The notes under the pieces: model-generated
What the model was told of the DNA's origin: nothing
The model's database searches: none
Seen by the model: the letters and a program-made list of their open reading frames with translations, nothing else
Made by a program: the position numbers and the translations under genes
Source of the DNA: Maribacter huludaoensis
GTDB lineage: Bacteria > Bacteroidota > Bacteroidia > Flavobacteriales > Flavobacteriaceae
Length of the DNA stretch: 64,000 nucleotides
Direction of reading: 5' to 3'
Assembly (NCBI RefSeq): GCF_029350945.1
Contig: NZ_JARKMS010000004.1
Location: 343,945-407,944 of the forward strand
In this document: piece after piece, positions 35,221 through 44,910 of the stretch
Layout: the number at the start of each line of letters is the position of its first letter
Numbering within the stretch: the first letter of the stretch is position 1

Positions 35221-35712
35221 CTAAGTATCAATAACATCCCTCATAAAATCAAGTAATTGCTGCATTTGAGGTTGTCCCTTTTTCTTACCGCTTCTACCGG
35301 CAAAATATAGCACAAACCATATGAGGACCAACAGCACCATAAGACCTACTTGTATATGATATGTTTTGCCTAATGATGCACTTGAATATGCCCAAATACC
35401 TATAATTATAAATAATGTGGCGACAATGAAATGTACGAACATAAAAAATGTCCATAGGGTAGGGTTTGGACCAAAAACACCATGTAGCTTGCAGCTAATT
35501 TCATCTATCTCATCAATTTCTATGTGAAGTTGCGGAGACCAAAAATGGTTCTCTTTTTTATTAAACTTTATAAATACATGCTCATCCAATCGTTTCGTTA
35601 CAAACGGATTCTCCTTTGACCGTTCAAACTTGCTAAGTACAGTTTCTTTATTTTTTGGTATGTGCAATTGAAACCTGGGGCGAAGTACAATCTCGTTCGG
35701 TAACGGTTTCAT
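35221..35712 (-). CDS. Two-helix membrane protein of unknown function
   Basis: 163 residues. Residues 1-85 are soluble and contain RPRFQL, EHVFIKFNKKENHFWSPQLHIEI; two helices lie near 88-108 and 121-141, followed by a basic stretch GRSGKKKG. I recognise no family with certainty. It is at the end of the cco gene cluster on the same strand, 27 bp after the TauE/SafE-like gene, so it may be its last gene. Function unknown. Confidence 0.7.
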   Translation of the reverse strand: MKPLPNEIVLRPRFQLHIPKNKETVLSKFERSKENPFVTKRLDEHVFIKFNKKENHFWSPQLHIEIDEIDEISCKLHGVFGPNPTLWTFFMFVHFIVATLFIIIGIWAYSSASLGKTYHIQVGLMVLLVLIWFVLYFAGRSGKKKGQPQMQQLLDFMRDVIDT

Positions 35713-35739
35713 ATGAATAGAATTATTTGAAAATTGTCA

Positions 35740-36444
35740 TTAATTATGGCATTCTATAGCACTGGATACTAATTGGGTAACCGGGGCAGGGGATACATAA
35801 GGAATACCCAGACCAAGACCTCTTAGAATAAAAAGCGCACCAATGATAATGACAAATACAGGAATTGCTTTTTGTACTTTTTGGCATATACCGCCTTTTA
35901 ATAAATTACTAAAATATATGGCAGCTGTCATTAGTGGTAGGGTACCAACGCCAAAAAGTATCATATACAAGCTACCTTGTAGGGCATCGCCCATGGCAAT
36001 AGAACCAAAGAGCGCCATATATACGAGTCCGCAGGGTAAAAATCCGTTTAAAAAACCAATGGTCAAAAAAGTATCCGGCGATTTCTTTTTAAGCTCTTTG
36101 CCCAGTTGATTTTTAACTTTTGATATGATTTTGTAAACAGGTTTGGACAAGTTGTATTTATTGAAGGTTTGATAGGGAATCAAAACAATCAGAATCATTA
36201 TAACACCAATAGCAATAGAAAGTTTCTGTTGTATTCCGAAGATGGAAAGTCCTTTCCCTAACAGGCCAAACACCAGGCCTATAATACCATAGGCAAGTAA
36301 ACGCCCAAAGTGATAGATAAATATTTGCCCAAATTTTTTATAATTGTTCGTTCTATCTACCGGAAGCATAAAGGCAATGGGTCCGCACATACCTACGCAG
36401 TGCAAACTACCCATAAGACCTAGTATGAGGGCAGATAATAACAT
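35740..36444 (-). CDS. TauE/SafE-like (UreH-domain) membrane protein of the cco cluster
   Basis: 234 residues, six helices. The N-terminus MGSLHCVGMCGPIAFMLP is the mark of the short SafE/UreH-like proteins that accompany cbb3 oxidase assembly genes; the Cys-x3-Cys there and a second GFLNGFLPCGLVYMAL motif may bind metal. Copper movement for oxidase assembly is the usual proposal for this position; here inferred. It is 3 bp after ccoH. Confidence 0.82.
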   Translation of the reverse strand: MLLSALILGLMGSLHCVGMCGPIAFMLPVDRTNNYKKFGQIFIYHFGRLLAYGIIGLVFGLLGKGLSIFGIQQKLSIAIGVIMILIVLIPYQTFNKYNLSKPVYKIISKVKNQLGKELKKKSPDTFLTIGFLNGFLPCGLVYMALFGSIAMGDALQGSLYMILFGVGTLPLMTAAIYFSNLLKGGICQKVQKAIPVFVIIIGALFILRGLGLGIPYVSPAPVTQLVSSAIECHN

Positions 36445-36447
36445 AGA

Positions 36448-36894
36448 TTAAAATGTAATACTTTCTTTGTGAAGAAACTCTTTTTCTTCATGTTGCCATG
36501 AAACTTTAATATCCCAACGACCTTCCAGCAATTGATTGTCAGGTATTAGCAAATGTGAATTGGATAAACTAATGGGCAAATTAAAATCCAAATTCTTGTT
36601 GGAAGGTCTATATAGGGATACGATACCTTTAACATTGGTATCATCATAACCATCAGGAAAAATTACGAGTAAACCCTCTGGAGATTTTTTAATTTCTATT
36701 TGTGAAGAAGCGTTAATGGCATTTCTTTCGGCATCAATTTCTTTCTGGTAGCCCAGTTCCGCTTTATAATATTCTTCTGTTACCAAATCATGGTTGGCGT
36801 CATGACTTGTGGTCATTTTAACCACAAAGAACATAATAAAACTAATGAAAGCTATAATAGCTATTACAATACCGGTACCCCAATTAATTTTCAT
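36448..36894 (-). CDS. ccoH: CcoH/FixH-like assembly protein
   Basis: 148 residues: one N-terminal helix (6-26) and a periplasmic domain with YYKAELGYQKEIDAERNA, a typical FixH stretch, and LEGRWDIKVSWQHEEKEFLHKESI at the end. It helps maturation of the cbb3 oxidase. Follows ccoG with a 108-bp gap holding two hairpins. Confidence 0.86.
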   Translation of the reverse strand: MKINWGTGIVIAIIAFISFIMFFVVKMTTSHDANHDLVTEEYYKAELGYQKEIDAERNAINASSQIEIKKSPEGLLVIFPDGYDDTNVKGIVSLYRPSNKNLDFNLPISLSNSHLLIPDNQLLEGRWDIKVSWQHEEKEFLHKESITF

Positions 36895-36977
36895 GATGCT
36901 ATGTTTTTATTGGCACCGCCAAAGGGCATAATACCCTGAAGCTTGCCTTAAATTTAAAAGTTTGTATCCTTTGAATG

Positions 36978-36998
36978 CCTCATGGGCTTGCCCTGAGG
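36978..36998. other. Intercistronic hairpin between ccoG and ccoH
   Basis: CCTCA-T-GGGC, loop TT, GCCC-TGAGG: nine base pairs with one bulge. No T-run follows on the minus strand, so it is more likely an mRNA stabiliser or processing site than a terminator. Confidence 0.45.
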
Positions 36999-37002
36999 TG
37001 TT

Positions 37003-38421
37003 TTACTTATAACTACGTGGTGCTAAAAAGCGAGCCGTAGTGGTCTCAATTAACTCATCGTTACTATATACTCCAATTTTAAGGTTGTTCTTATCTCCAC
37101 TTAATGCAGACTGGTTAATTTCAATGAACAAGGTGCCCTCTGCCAATGCTTCTGGGTCAACATCAAAATTTTCGTTGCGTACCAGTTTAATTTCTCCCTT
37201 GGGCGATATCAGTTCAAAATGAACGTCTTCTACTGTTTCAGTAGTCTTGTTCAATAGTTTATAGGTGTATACATTACTAATGATATTACCTTCTTTGTGT
37301 TCGTAAAGTTGACCGGGTAATCTTAAAATGTTGGCTTCAAGGTCATTTCTTAAGAACATCATGCCAACAAGCACTCCAGTTAAAATAACTAGAACAGCAG
37401 TATACCCTTTTAAACGAGGTGTAAATTTGAACTTCTCTTTCTTGGTAATTTCATCTTCACTAGCGTAGCGGATCAAGCCTTTTGGCAGATTCACTTTTTC
37501 CATGATGGTATCGCACTCATCTATACAAGCAGTACAGTTAACACACTCTAGTTGCGTTCCGTTTCTAATATCAATACCCGTAGGGCAAACGTTTACACAT
37601 TGAAAACAATCGATACAGTCTCCATGACCCATTGCTTCACGGTCCTCATTTTTACGCCACTTTTTTCTCCCGTTTTCAGCTTCCCCACGCTTATGGTCAT
37701 ATGCAACTACTATAGATTTATTATCTAATAAAACTCCTTGCATACGTCCGTAAGGGCAAGCAATGATACATACCTGTTCTCTAAACCAGGCAAAGACAAA
37801 ATAGAATACACCCGTAAAAATCAATAATGACACCATGGTGCTTACATGTTGTGCGGGTCCGTCGGTAATGTATTGTATCAATCGGTCACTACCTATTAAA
37901 TAAGCAAGGAATACATTGGCTATAATGAATGAAATAATGAAAAAGATAAACCATTTTAAAACGCGTTTACGAATCTTCTCGGCATTCCATTCTTGTCTGT
38001 CCAATTTTATTTGGGCACCACGATCACCATCTATCCAATATTCTATTCTACGGAAAACCATTTCCATGAATATGGTCTGTGGACACATCCATCCGCAGAA
38101 TATGCGTCCAAAAGCAACGGTAAATAGTGCTATAAATACCACCCCTATAATCATTGAGATTACAAAGAGATGAAAATCTTGGGGATAAAACGGAAACCCA
38201 AAGATATTAAAGCGTCTTTCCAGCACATTGAACATTAAAAACTGGTTGCCGTTTATTTTTACAAAAGGAGATGCGATCAAGAAAATGAGTAGCACATAGC
38301 TTACATACTTTCGGTACTCATAAAGTTTACCACTTGGCTTTTTAGGAAATACCCAAGCCCGTTTACCATCTTCTTTAATGGTACCTATGGAATCTCTAAA
38401 ATTATCTTGATCTTGTGACAT
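37003..38421 (-). CDS. ccoG: Cytochrome cbb3 oxidase accessory protein CcoG (FixG)
   Basis: 472 residues. Five helices; CGWMCPQTIF; a two-cluster ferredoxin part CIDCFQCVNVCPTG and CVNCTACIDEC; and a C-terminal immunoglobulin-like periplasmic domain (from about 370). CcoG is a copper-related iron-sulfur protein needed for cbb3 assembly. Gap to ccoP is 47 bp with a hairpin inside. Confidence 0.95.
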   Translation of the reverse strand: MSQDQDNFRDSIGTIKEDGKRAWVFPKKPSGKLYEYRKYVSYVLLIFLIASPFVKINGNQFLMFNVLERRFNIFGFPFYPQDFHLFVISMIIGVVFIALFTVAFGRIFCGWMCPQTIFMEMVFRRIEYWIDGDRGAQIKLDRQEWNAEKIRKRVLKWFIFFIISFIIANVFLAYLIGSDRLIQYITDGPAQHVSTMVSLLIFTGVFYFVFAWFREQVCIIACPYGRMQGVLLDNKSIVVAYDHKRGEAENGRKKWRKNEDREAMGHGDCIDCFQCVNVCPTGIDIRNGTQLECVNCTACIDECDTIMEKVNLPKGLIRYASEDEITKKEKFKFTPRLKGYTAVLVILTGVLVGMMFLRNDLEANILRLPGQLYEHKEGNIISNVYTYKLLNKTTETVEDVHFELISPKGEIKLVRNENFDVDPEALAEGTLFIEINQSALSGDKNNLKIGVYSNDELIETTTARFLAPRSYK

Positions 38422-38441
38422 TCTTTCTCTCTTTATAAGCT

Positions 38442-38463
38442 TTAAGAGGTTTTATCCTCTTAA
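38442..38463. other. Intercistronic hairpin between ccoP and ccoG
   Basis: TTAAGAGG, loop of six, CCTCTTAA: a perfect 8-bp stem five bases after the ccoP stop. There is no T-run on the minus strand. It could lower ccoG relative to the oxidase subunits. Confidence 0.45.
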
Positions 38464-38468
38464 GGTAA

Positions 38469-39425
38469 TCAGTTCATGGTAACCTCTGCAGAATCAATAA
38501 CTACCTCTGTAGCTTCTGCCTCAGCAGGAGTTTCTTTTACAGGAGCGTTAGGGTCTACCCAAACATCACCTTCGGGAGCTTTAGGATTGGCAGGGGTCGT
38601 ACCTTCAAAACTTAGAACATAACTAGCTACCTGGGCAATTTCGGCAGGCTTTAAGTTCTGTTTCCATGCAATCATACCCTTACCGTCACGGCCACCTTCA
38701 GATATGGTATTAAAAACATTTTTAATTCCTCCACCAAGGATCCAATGATTGTCGGTTAAATTTGGTCCAATACCACCGCCACCATCAGCCATATGGCACG
38801 CAACACAGTTACTTTCAAAAATGCCTTTGCCGGCACTAATATCAGATGCGTCTGTCAACAATTCAACAGTATTGGCATCAACAAGGCCTTTCGCGGTTTT
38901 TTTGTATGCTTCTATTTCTAATTGGGCGGCAGCAACTTCTTGCTCATATTCCAAGTCTTGATCATAATCGTTAAAAACATGAAAGCGGGCCAAATAAACC
39001 ACCCCAAAAACGATAGAGGCGTAGAAAAGGTATACCCACCAAGGAGGTAGATTATTATCCAGTTCACGTATACCATCATAATTATGGTCAAGAATAATTT
39101 CTTCTTCAGACTCAATTGGTTTGCTACCCAACATTTTGGCATAGATTTTTTTACCCCAGGTCCATTCCCATTTTTCTTCTTTTGCCTCTAAATAACGAAG
39201 TTTTGCTTCTTCATCAAGCGTGTTGAACAAAACATTCTCAATAGCTTGAATTATAAAGGCAATTGCAATTAATAGCAATAAGATAAGGGCCATAAAACCG
39301 AACATCATTGTTGGGTAAGCTATAAAAGCAGGCTTGTCACCGCTATCAATATAAATTTCCATAAGTACTATGACCAGAAAAAAGGCCACGGTTATTCTTA
39401 ACCACCAGGCTGTATTGTTTTTCAT
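38469..39425 (-). CDS. ccoP: cbb3 oxidase subunit CcoP, single-haem type
   Basis: 318 residues. Two N-terminal helices (10-28, 37-57), a third near 128-146 preceded by LDNNLPPWW, which is the mark of CcoP, then one class I cytochrome c domain with haem site CVACH and the methionine region GMIAWKQNL. Classical CcoP has two haems; here only one is found, a form seen in Bacteroidetes. It passes electrons to the catalytic subunit. Overlaps ccoQ by 4 bp. Confidence 0.93.
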   Translation of the reverse strand: MKNNTAWWLRITVAFFLVIVLMEIYIDSGDKPAFIAYPTMMFGFMALILLLLIAIAFIIQAIENVLFNTLDEEAKLRYLEAKEEKWEWTWGKKIYAKMLGSKPIESEEEIILDHNYDGIRELDNNLPPWWVYLFYASIVFGVVYLARFHVFNDYDQDLEYEQEVAAAQLEIEAYKKTAKGLVDANTVELLTDASDISAGKGIFESNCVACHMADGGGGIGPNLTDNHWILGGGIKNVFNTISEGGRDGKGMIAWKQNLKPAEIAQVASYVLSFEGTTPANPKAPEGDVWVDPNAPVKETPAEAEATEVVIDSAEVTMN

Positions 39426-39613
39426 AATGGGTTGTTTTGTTGGTTATCTTCTTCTAAAGGCAATTCGCTAACTTCTTTTATATATGATTTTGAGGCTGTG
39501 ATGACCCACCAAAATAACAATGTGAAGAACACAAAGAAGATCAGTAACGATATCATAGGGTAGGTTGCTACGCCATCAATAGTTTCCATGTAACCTTTTA
39601 CAAATTTGAACAT
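39422..39613 (-). CDS. ccoQ: cbb3 oxidase small subunit CcoQ-like
   Basis: 63 residues with one helix (21-41: SLLIFFVFFTLLFWWVITA) and an acidic C-terminus, the size and place of CcoQ/FixQ between CcoNO and CcoP. It steadies the oxidase complex. Overlap of 4 bp with ccoP and a 11-bp gap from ccoNO indicate one transcript. Confidence 0.85.
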   Translation of the reverse strand: MFKFVKGYMETIDGVATYPMISLLIFFVFFTLLFWWVITASKSYIKEVSELPLEEDNQQNNPL

Positions 39614-39624
39614 GATTTTTTGTT

Positions 39625-41823
39625 TTAGTTATCAGATAATAATTCACCGGTTTCCTTAATCTTAATATCGGTACCTAAGCGTTGTAGGTAGGCTATTAAG
39701 GATACAATTTCACGGTCTCTCATTTCTATGAAATCTTCTCCATTTTCTACTGCATACTTTTTGTCCGCCTCATAAGATTTTGCAAAATCTGGATCAGTAT
39801 ATAAATTCTTTTCTATTTTTTCTGCCTGAGCATCCATTGAAGCATGTGCATTGGCAATATCCTCTTCTGTATAAGGAACGCCTAAGGTGACCATAGCTTC
39901 CATTTTAGCTTGTATGTCGCTTCTGTCATGCTCATTCCTAACCAGCCATGCATAAGCGGGCATTATAGAACCAGATGAGGTACTTTGCGGATCATACATA
40001 TGGTTCAAATGCCAGTTGTCAGAGTATTTTCCCCCAACTCGAAGTAAATCTGGACCTGTACGCTTACTACCCCAAAGGAACGGGTGATCATAAACAAACT
40101 CCCCAGCTTTGGCATACTCACCATAACGCTCTACTTCACTTCTAAACGGGCGTACCATTTGTGAATGGCAGCTAACACAACCTTCACGAATGTATAGGTC
40201 ACGACCCTCTAATTCTAAAGGTGTATATGGTTTTACACTTGTAATTGTAGGTATGTTGGATTTTACCAAAATGGTAGGTACAATTTGGATAATACCACCA
40301 ATTAATATGGCAATTGTAGCCAAAATGGTCAACTGAATAGGTTTACGCTCTAACCAAGTATGAAAAGTTTCACCAGCAGTTCTACGTTTAGATACGGTGG
40401 TAAGTGCAGCAGCTTCTGCCAATTCATCTTCTATAACGCTACCCGCTTTAATGGTGCGAACAACATTGTAGATCATAACACATGCACCTACAATATAAAG
40501 GCTGCCGCCAATGGCGCGCATCCAATACATAGGCATGATCTCGTTTACGGTTTCTAAGAAGTTACCATATACCAAAGTACCATCTGGGTTAAAGTCTTTC
40601 CACATTAAAGCTTGGGTAAAACCTGCAACATACATTGGTAGGGCATAGAGAATAATACCTAAGGTGCCTATCCAGAAATGGAAGTTTGCCAACCCAACGG
40701 AGAATAATTTGTTCTTGGTCATTTTTGGCACCAAATAATAGATCATACCAAAGGTCAAGAATCCGTTCCAAGCTAATGCACCAACATGTACGTGAGCAAT
40801 GATCCAATCACTGAAATGGGCAATGGCGTTTACGTTTTTAAGTGAAAGCATAGGGCCTTCAAAAGTTGCCATACCATAACCGGTTATAGCGACTACCATG
40901 AATTTTAGAACAGGATCGGTACGCACTTTGTCCCACGCACCACGAAGTGTTAGCAGTCCGTTGATCATACCGCCCCAAGACGGTGCCAATAACATGATAG
41001 AGAACGCTACCCCTAAATTCTGGGCCCAATCGGGTAGTGCAGAATAAAGTAAGTGGTGTGGACCTGCCCATATATAGATAAAAATCAAGGACCAAAAATG
41101 CACTATAGATAATCTGTAAGAATATACAGGTCTGTTTGCCGCCTTAGGTACAAAATAGTACATAAGGCCCAAAAATGGTGTAGTCAAAAAGAAAGCAACC
41201 GCGTTGTGCCCATACCACCATTGTACCAATGCATCTTGTACCCCTGCATAAACGGAATAACTTTTAAATGCTGTAACAGGTAATTCTAAACTATTAAAAA
41301 TATGAAGTACGGCTACGGTAACGAAAGTAGCCAGGTAAAACCAGATAGCCACATAAAGATGACGCTGTCTTCTTTTGATCATGGTACCAATAAGGTTTAT
41401 ACCAAATGCCACCCATACCACTGCAATGGCTAAATCTATAGGCCACTCAAGCTCAGCATATTCTTTAGAACTGGTGTAACCTAATGGTAGCGTTATTGCA
41501 GCTGCTACAATGATTAATTGCCAGCCCCAAAAGTTGAATTTGCTTAGGAAATCACTATACATACGTGTCTTTAAAAGCCGTTGTGTAGAGTAATATACTC
41601 CGGCATAAATAGCATTACCTACAAATGCAAAAATTACCGCGTTGGTGTGCAACGGGCGCAAGCGACCAAAACTTAACCATGAGATACCATCGGTTAGGTT
41701 GGGGAACATGAACATAAAGGCTAACAATAAGCCCACTGACATACCCACTATACCCCAGAACATGGTTGCATATAGGAAATTTTTCACGATTTTGTTATCG
41801 TAATAAAACTGCTGTACTTCCAT
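39625..41823 (-). CDS. ccoN: Fused cbb3 oxidase subunits CcoN-CcoO
   Basis: 732 residues. Residues 1-about 480 are CcoN, the haem-copper catalytic subunit with its 12 helices (WYGHNAVAFFLTTPFLGLMYY and IIAHVHVGALAWNGF carry the metal-binding histidines). Residues about 500-732 are CcoO with one membrane helix and one haem site CVSCH in GCVSCHSQMVRPF. The fusion is usual in Bacteroidetes. It reduces oxygen with very high affinity. Confidence 0.95.
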   Translation of the reverse strand: MEVQQFYYDNKIVKNFLYATMFWGIVGMSVGLLLAFMFMFPNLTDGISWLSFGRLRPLHTNAVIFAFVGNAIYAGVYYSTQRLLKTRMYSDFLSKFNFWGWQLIIVAAAITLPLGYTSSKEYAELEWPIDLAIAVVWVAFGINLIGTMIKRRQRHLYVAIWFYLATFVTVAVLHIFNSLELPVTAFKSYSVYAGVQDALVQWWYGHNAVAFFLTTPFLGLMYYFVPKAANRPVYSYRLSIVHFWSLIFIYIWAGPHHLLYSALPDWAQNLGVAFSIMLLAPSWGGMINGLLTLRGAWDKVRTDPVLKFMVVAITGYGMATFEGPMLSLKNVNAIAHFSDWIIAHVHVGALAWNGFLTFGMIYYLVPKMTKNKLFSVGLANFHFWIGTLGIILYALPMYVAGFTQALMWKDFNPDGTLVYGNFLETVNEIMPMYWMRAIGGSLYIVGACVMIYNVVRTIKAGSVIEDELAEAAALTTVSKRRTAGETFHTWLERKPIQLTILATIAILIGGIIQIVPTILVKSNIPTITSVKPYTPLELEGRDLYIREGCVSCHSQMVRPFRSEVERYGEYAKAGEFVYDHPFLWGSKRTGPDLLRVGGKYSDNWHLNHMYDPQSTSSGSIMPAYAWLVRNEHDRSDIQAKMEAMVTLGVPYTEEDIANAHASMDAQAEKIEKNLYTDPDFAKSYEADKKYAVENGEDFIEMRDREIVSLIAYLQRLGTDIKIKETGELLSDN

Positions 41824-41928
41824 AATTATACTTGTTTATTTAGTTGGATTTTATTTTTCTAAAATGAAGAACAGAGAGAAAAGAAAATAGAGAAGAGACT
41901 CCTATTAATTTGCAAATGTCCTTTACTT

Positions 41929-42111
41929 TCAATTTTTTACTTTACTCTTTACTTCATTACCTGTTTTCACCAGTTCATCTTCAAAAAGCATACGTACAGA
42001 AGGGGTGTAAGCATCATCATATTGTCCTTGCCTGACCGATACGATGAAAGCGACAAAAAAGATAATTGCCACTACTAGACTTATAGCTAGCAAAACATAG
42101 ATTACACTCAT
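41929..42111 (-). CDS. ccoS: cbb3 oxidase maturation protein CcoS
   Basis: 60 residues from ATG 42111 (MSVIYVLLAISLVVAIIFF); a longer frame to 42150 is excluded because the promoter -7 box is at 42131-42138. One helix and then the CcoS mark GQYDDAYTPSVRML. It is needed to load haem and copper in the oxidase. First gene of the cco operon here; ccoI, its usual neighbour, is divergent in control and 287 bp upstream. Confidence 0.93.
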   Translation of the reverse strand: MSVIYVLLAISLVVAIIFFVAFIVSVRQGQYDDAYTPSVRMLFEDELVKTGNEVKSKVKN

Positions 42112-42130
42112 ACCTAACTGATTTATTCGG

Positions 42131-42174
42131 TAAAAGTAAGAGTGAAGCAAACCTTAGAAAATGACAATTGTCAT
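42131..42174 (-). promoter_or_regulatory. FNR-type operator and promoter of the cco operon
   Basis: ATGACAATTGTCAT at 42161-42174 is a perfect 14-bp palindrome (centre 42167.5). The -7 box TACTTTTA (one mismatch) on the minus strand is at 42138-42131, spacing 29.5 bp. Confidence 0.82.
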
Positions 42175-42336
42175 ACTTTAGAACTTTTCTTGGACTATTT
42201 AAAATTCCGGATAATTGAAGTTATGTATTTTGAGTTTTAAGTAGTTGAAAATCAATAAGTAAAATCCATTTTGTGAGTACCTGTACTTTTGTTCCTAGTT
42301 GTATGATTATGCAGGAAAAAAAGCGTAAATTAAAAA

Positions 42337-42368
42337 GGCATCGGTCTTATTATTTGAAGAACGATGCC
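42337..42368 (-). terminator. Terminator after ccoI
   Basis: On the minus strand GGCATCG, an 18-nt loop with partial inner pairing, CGATGCC, then TTTTTAA. It lies 29 bp after the ccoI stop at 42398. Confidence 0.75.
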
Positions 42369-42397
42369 ATTTAAAAAATTAGTGGATTATATGTTCA

Positions 42398-44794
42398 TTA
42401 TGTAAGCTTTCTGCCAATAAGGTTGGTCATTACGGTGGTGAAAACAACAATACTGATGGAACTTAAAGGCATAAGGATTGCGGCAATCACGGGCTCTAAT
42501 TGTCCGGTAATTGCAAAATATAGACCTACACAATTGTAGAGTAGTGATACTATAAAACTCATTTTTATAACGCGCATTGCTTTTTTGGATGCAAGTATAT
42601 AATTGTAAAGCTGTTGAAACTTAGAGGCATCTAAAATAGCATCGCAGGCGGGGGAGAAGACATTGATGTTTTCTGATATGGCAATACCAACATTACTTTG
42701 TGCAAGTGCACCGGCATCATTTAATCCATCGCCCACCATTAATACTTTTTTGCCTTGATCCTGTAATGATTTTATGAACTCTAGTTTAGTTTCCGGTTTT
42801 TGGTTGAAGTATAAAGGCGTCAGTTTTGGCAGCAGTGCCTCTAGCCGTTCTTTTTCTCCTTCGTTATCACCTGAAAGTATGGCTAAATTCATTGATTCTG
42901 ACATGTTTTTGAAGACAGATGAAATTCCCTCGCGATATTGATTATGAAAAACATACCTGCCTTTATAAGTATTGTTGGCGCTAATATAAATAGAGGTGTC
43001 CAAGAGGCTTTCTGAGCTACCCTTACCAACAAAATTTGCCGATCCTATTTTCATATTTATTTGATCTTTTGAGCTTTCAAGACCTTTGCCAACATGCTCT
43101 TCATATTCATCTAAAGTAATGATATTCTGTTCTTTGAGTAGATCATATAAAGATCTGCTTAAAGGGTGGTTAGAGGCCCTAATGGTATTCTTCAATAAGG
43201 ATTCTTCTTCTGGGGTCAATGGCATACCTTCATAGTGTGCCGTACTTTTTTGGGATGTGGTGATCGTACCCGTTTTATCGAAAATGGCGGTATCTATCTT
43301 TGCCAACCGTTCAATGGTTTGGGTGTCCTTGATATAGAATTTCTTTTTCCCAAAAATACGCAGCATATTCCCCAAGGTAAATGGAGAGGCCAATGCTATG
43401 GCGCACGGGCAAGCAATGATCAGTACCGCAGTAAAAACGTTCATAGCTTTGGAAGGATCGTGGTATAACCAAAAGGCTGTAGCCGTAAATGCAATGGTAA
43501 GTACTGCAATGGTAAAACGTTTGCCAATACTATCCGTAAGGTTTTGGAAGGCGGTTATTTTGTCCGTTTTAAAAACCGCATTGCCCCATAACTGGGTCAG
43601 GTAACTTTGAGAAACTGATTTTAGGGCGATCATTTCTATAACACCGTTCAATTGCTTTCCGCCGGCAAAAACTTGTTCCCCAATTTCTTTGGCCACAGGT
43701 TCAGATTCTCCAGAAACAAAACTGTAGTCTATTTGTGCATTACCGTACACCAAGGTACCGTCAACGGGAATCATCTCTTCGTTTCTGATCAATATTCTAT
43801 CACCTTTTATAATTTCCTGAACAGGTACGGTTTCTTCCTTGCCGTTTTGGTTTAGTCTGGTAATAGCAATGGGGAAGTATGATTTATAATCGCGTTCAAA
43901 AGACAAAAAGCTATAGGTTCTTTGTTGAAAGAACTTGCCCAATAGAAGAAAAAATACCAGACCGGTTAGGGAGTCAAAAAAACCGCTGCCCAGGTTGAAA
44001 GTGATATCATAGGTACTTCTTATGAACAGTATTAGAATACCTAGGGCAATGGGCACATCAATATTTAAGAGTTTGGCACGTAAACCTTTGTATGCGGACA
44101 CAAAATAATCCCAACCGGCATAGAAAACTACGGGTAAGGAAAAGATGAACATCATCCATCTAAATAAATCTTGATATTCGTTCAGCCAATACTCACCACC
44201 AGAGGCAGCACTAGAGCCAAGGTCAAAATAATCTGGAAAGGAAAGAAACATGACATTGCCAAAGGCAAAACCTGCAACGCCAAGTTTGTATATTAAACTT
44301 CTGTCAGCTGTTTTCTTTTTACCCTCAAAATCCTCTAGCGATATATATGGCTCATAGCCAATTTTTGCCAAAAGTAAAACTAAGTCCTTTAGGCTAAAAC
44401 TTTGGTTTTTATAGGTAACCCTTATAGTTTTTTTTGGAAAATCTACCTGTGAGTTTGTTACGTGCCTATTTAGTTTGTTCAAATTCTCTAAAATCCAAAT
44501 ACATGAACTACAGTGGATAGTGGGTATATATAGGTTTATGATTTCAATATTATCATCATTAAATTCCGTCAGTTTAGATACGATCTCTTCATTATCTAGA
44601 AAATCATATTTTCCTTCTATGGCCTTTGGTGTAGAACCTGCGGCTTCTTGCAACTCATAATAATGATCAAGGTCGTTGGTAGAAAATATTTCATAAACAG
44701 TTTTACAACCGCTACAACAAAATGATTTTTGGTCAAATGTTATCAGTTGTTTGTCACAAGGATCTCCGCAATGAAAACATGTATCTGCCTGCAT
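42398..44794 (-). CDS. ccoI: Copper-type P1B ATPase CcoI
   Basis: 798 residues. N-terminal metal part CFHCGDPCDKQ and CCSGCKTVYEI, a heavy-metal domain with CSSC, eight helices with the CPC motif (IIACPCAIALASP), phosphorylation DKTGT and the ATP-binding hinge GDGLND. CcoI exports copper to the periplasmic side for the cbb3 oxidase. Shares the bidirectional site at 44845-44858 with the FNR-like gene. Confidence 0.95.
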   Translation of the reverse strand: MQADTCFHCGDPCDKQLITFDQKSFCCSGCKTVYEIFSTNDLDHYYELQEAAGSTPKAIEGKYDFLDNEEIVSKLTEFNDDNIEIINLYIPTIHCSSCIWILENLNKLNRHVTNSQVDFPKKTIRVTYKNQSFSLKDLVLLLAKIGYEPYISLEDFEGKKKTADRSLIYKLGVAGFAFGNVMFLSFPDYFDLGSSAASGGEYWLNEYQDLFRWMMFIFSLPVVFYAGWDYFVSAYKGLRAKLLNIDVPIALGILILFIRSTYDITFNLGSGFFDSLTGLVFFLLLGKFFQQRTYSFLSFERDYKSYFPIAITRLNQNGKEETVPVQEIIKGDRILIRNEEMIPVDGTLVYGNAQIDYSFVSGESEPVAKEIGEQVFAGGKQLNGVIEMIALKSVSQSYLTQLWGNAVFKTDKITAFQNLTDSIGKRFTIAVLTIAFTATAFWLYHDPSKAMNVFTAVLIIACPCAIALASPFTLGNMLRIFGKKKFYIKDTQTIERLAKIDTAIFDKTGTITTSQKSTAHYEGMPLTPEEESLLKNTIRASNHPLSRSLYDLLKEQNIITLDEYEEHVGKGLESSKDQINMKIGSANFVGKGSSESLLDTSIYISANNTYKGRYVFHNQYREGISSVFKNMSESMNLAILSGDNEGEKERLEALLPKLTPLYFNQKPETKLEFIKSLQDQGKKVLMVGDGLNDAGALAQSNVGIAISENINVFSPACDAILDASKFQQLYNYILASKKAMRVIKMSFIVSLLYNCVGLYFAITGQLEPVIAAILMPLSSISIVVFTTVMTNLIGRKLT

Positions 44795-44814
44795 AATTAT
44801 AAACTAATATTTTA

Positions 44815-44888
44815 CAAAGGTGAAAATGAAACACTTTCTAAAACATGATAATTGTCACTTTTTACAAGTATGGGCTTGTGTAATTTTG
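44815..44888. promoter_or_regulatory. Bidirectional FNR-type operator between ccoI and the FNR-like gene
   Basis: ATGATAATTGTCAC at 44845-44858 (core TGAT-N4-GTCA, centre 44851.5). To the right, -7 box TAATTTTG (perfect) at 44881-44888; to the left, CACCTTTG (one mismatch) on the minus strand at 44822-44815. Both at 29.5 bp. It implies that the regulator controls its own gene and ccoI. Confidence 0.8.
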
Positions 44889-44910
44889 CCCTATACTTAA
44901 AGATAATGCC

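Noticed and set aside
35727..35740. TTGAAAATTGTCAT, similar to the FNR-type operator
   Set aside because: One arm is imperfect and there is no TAnnTTTG-like box at the 29.5-bp distance in either direction; the site is only 15 bp from a start codon.
36978..36998. Terminator between ccoG and ccoH
   Set aside because: No T-run follows on the coding strand and the genes belong to one assembly set; listed as an intercistronic hairpin.
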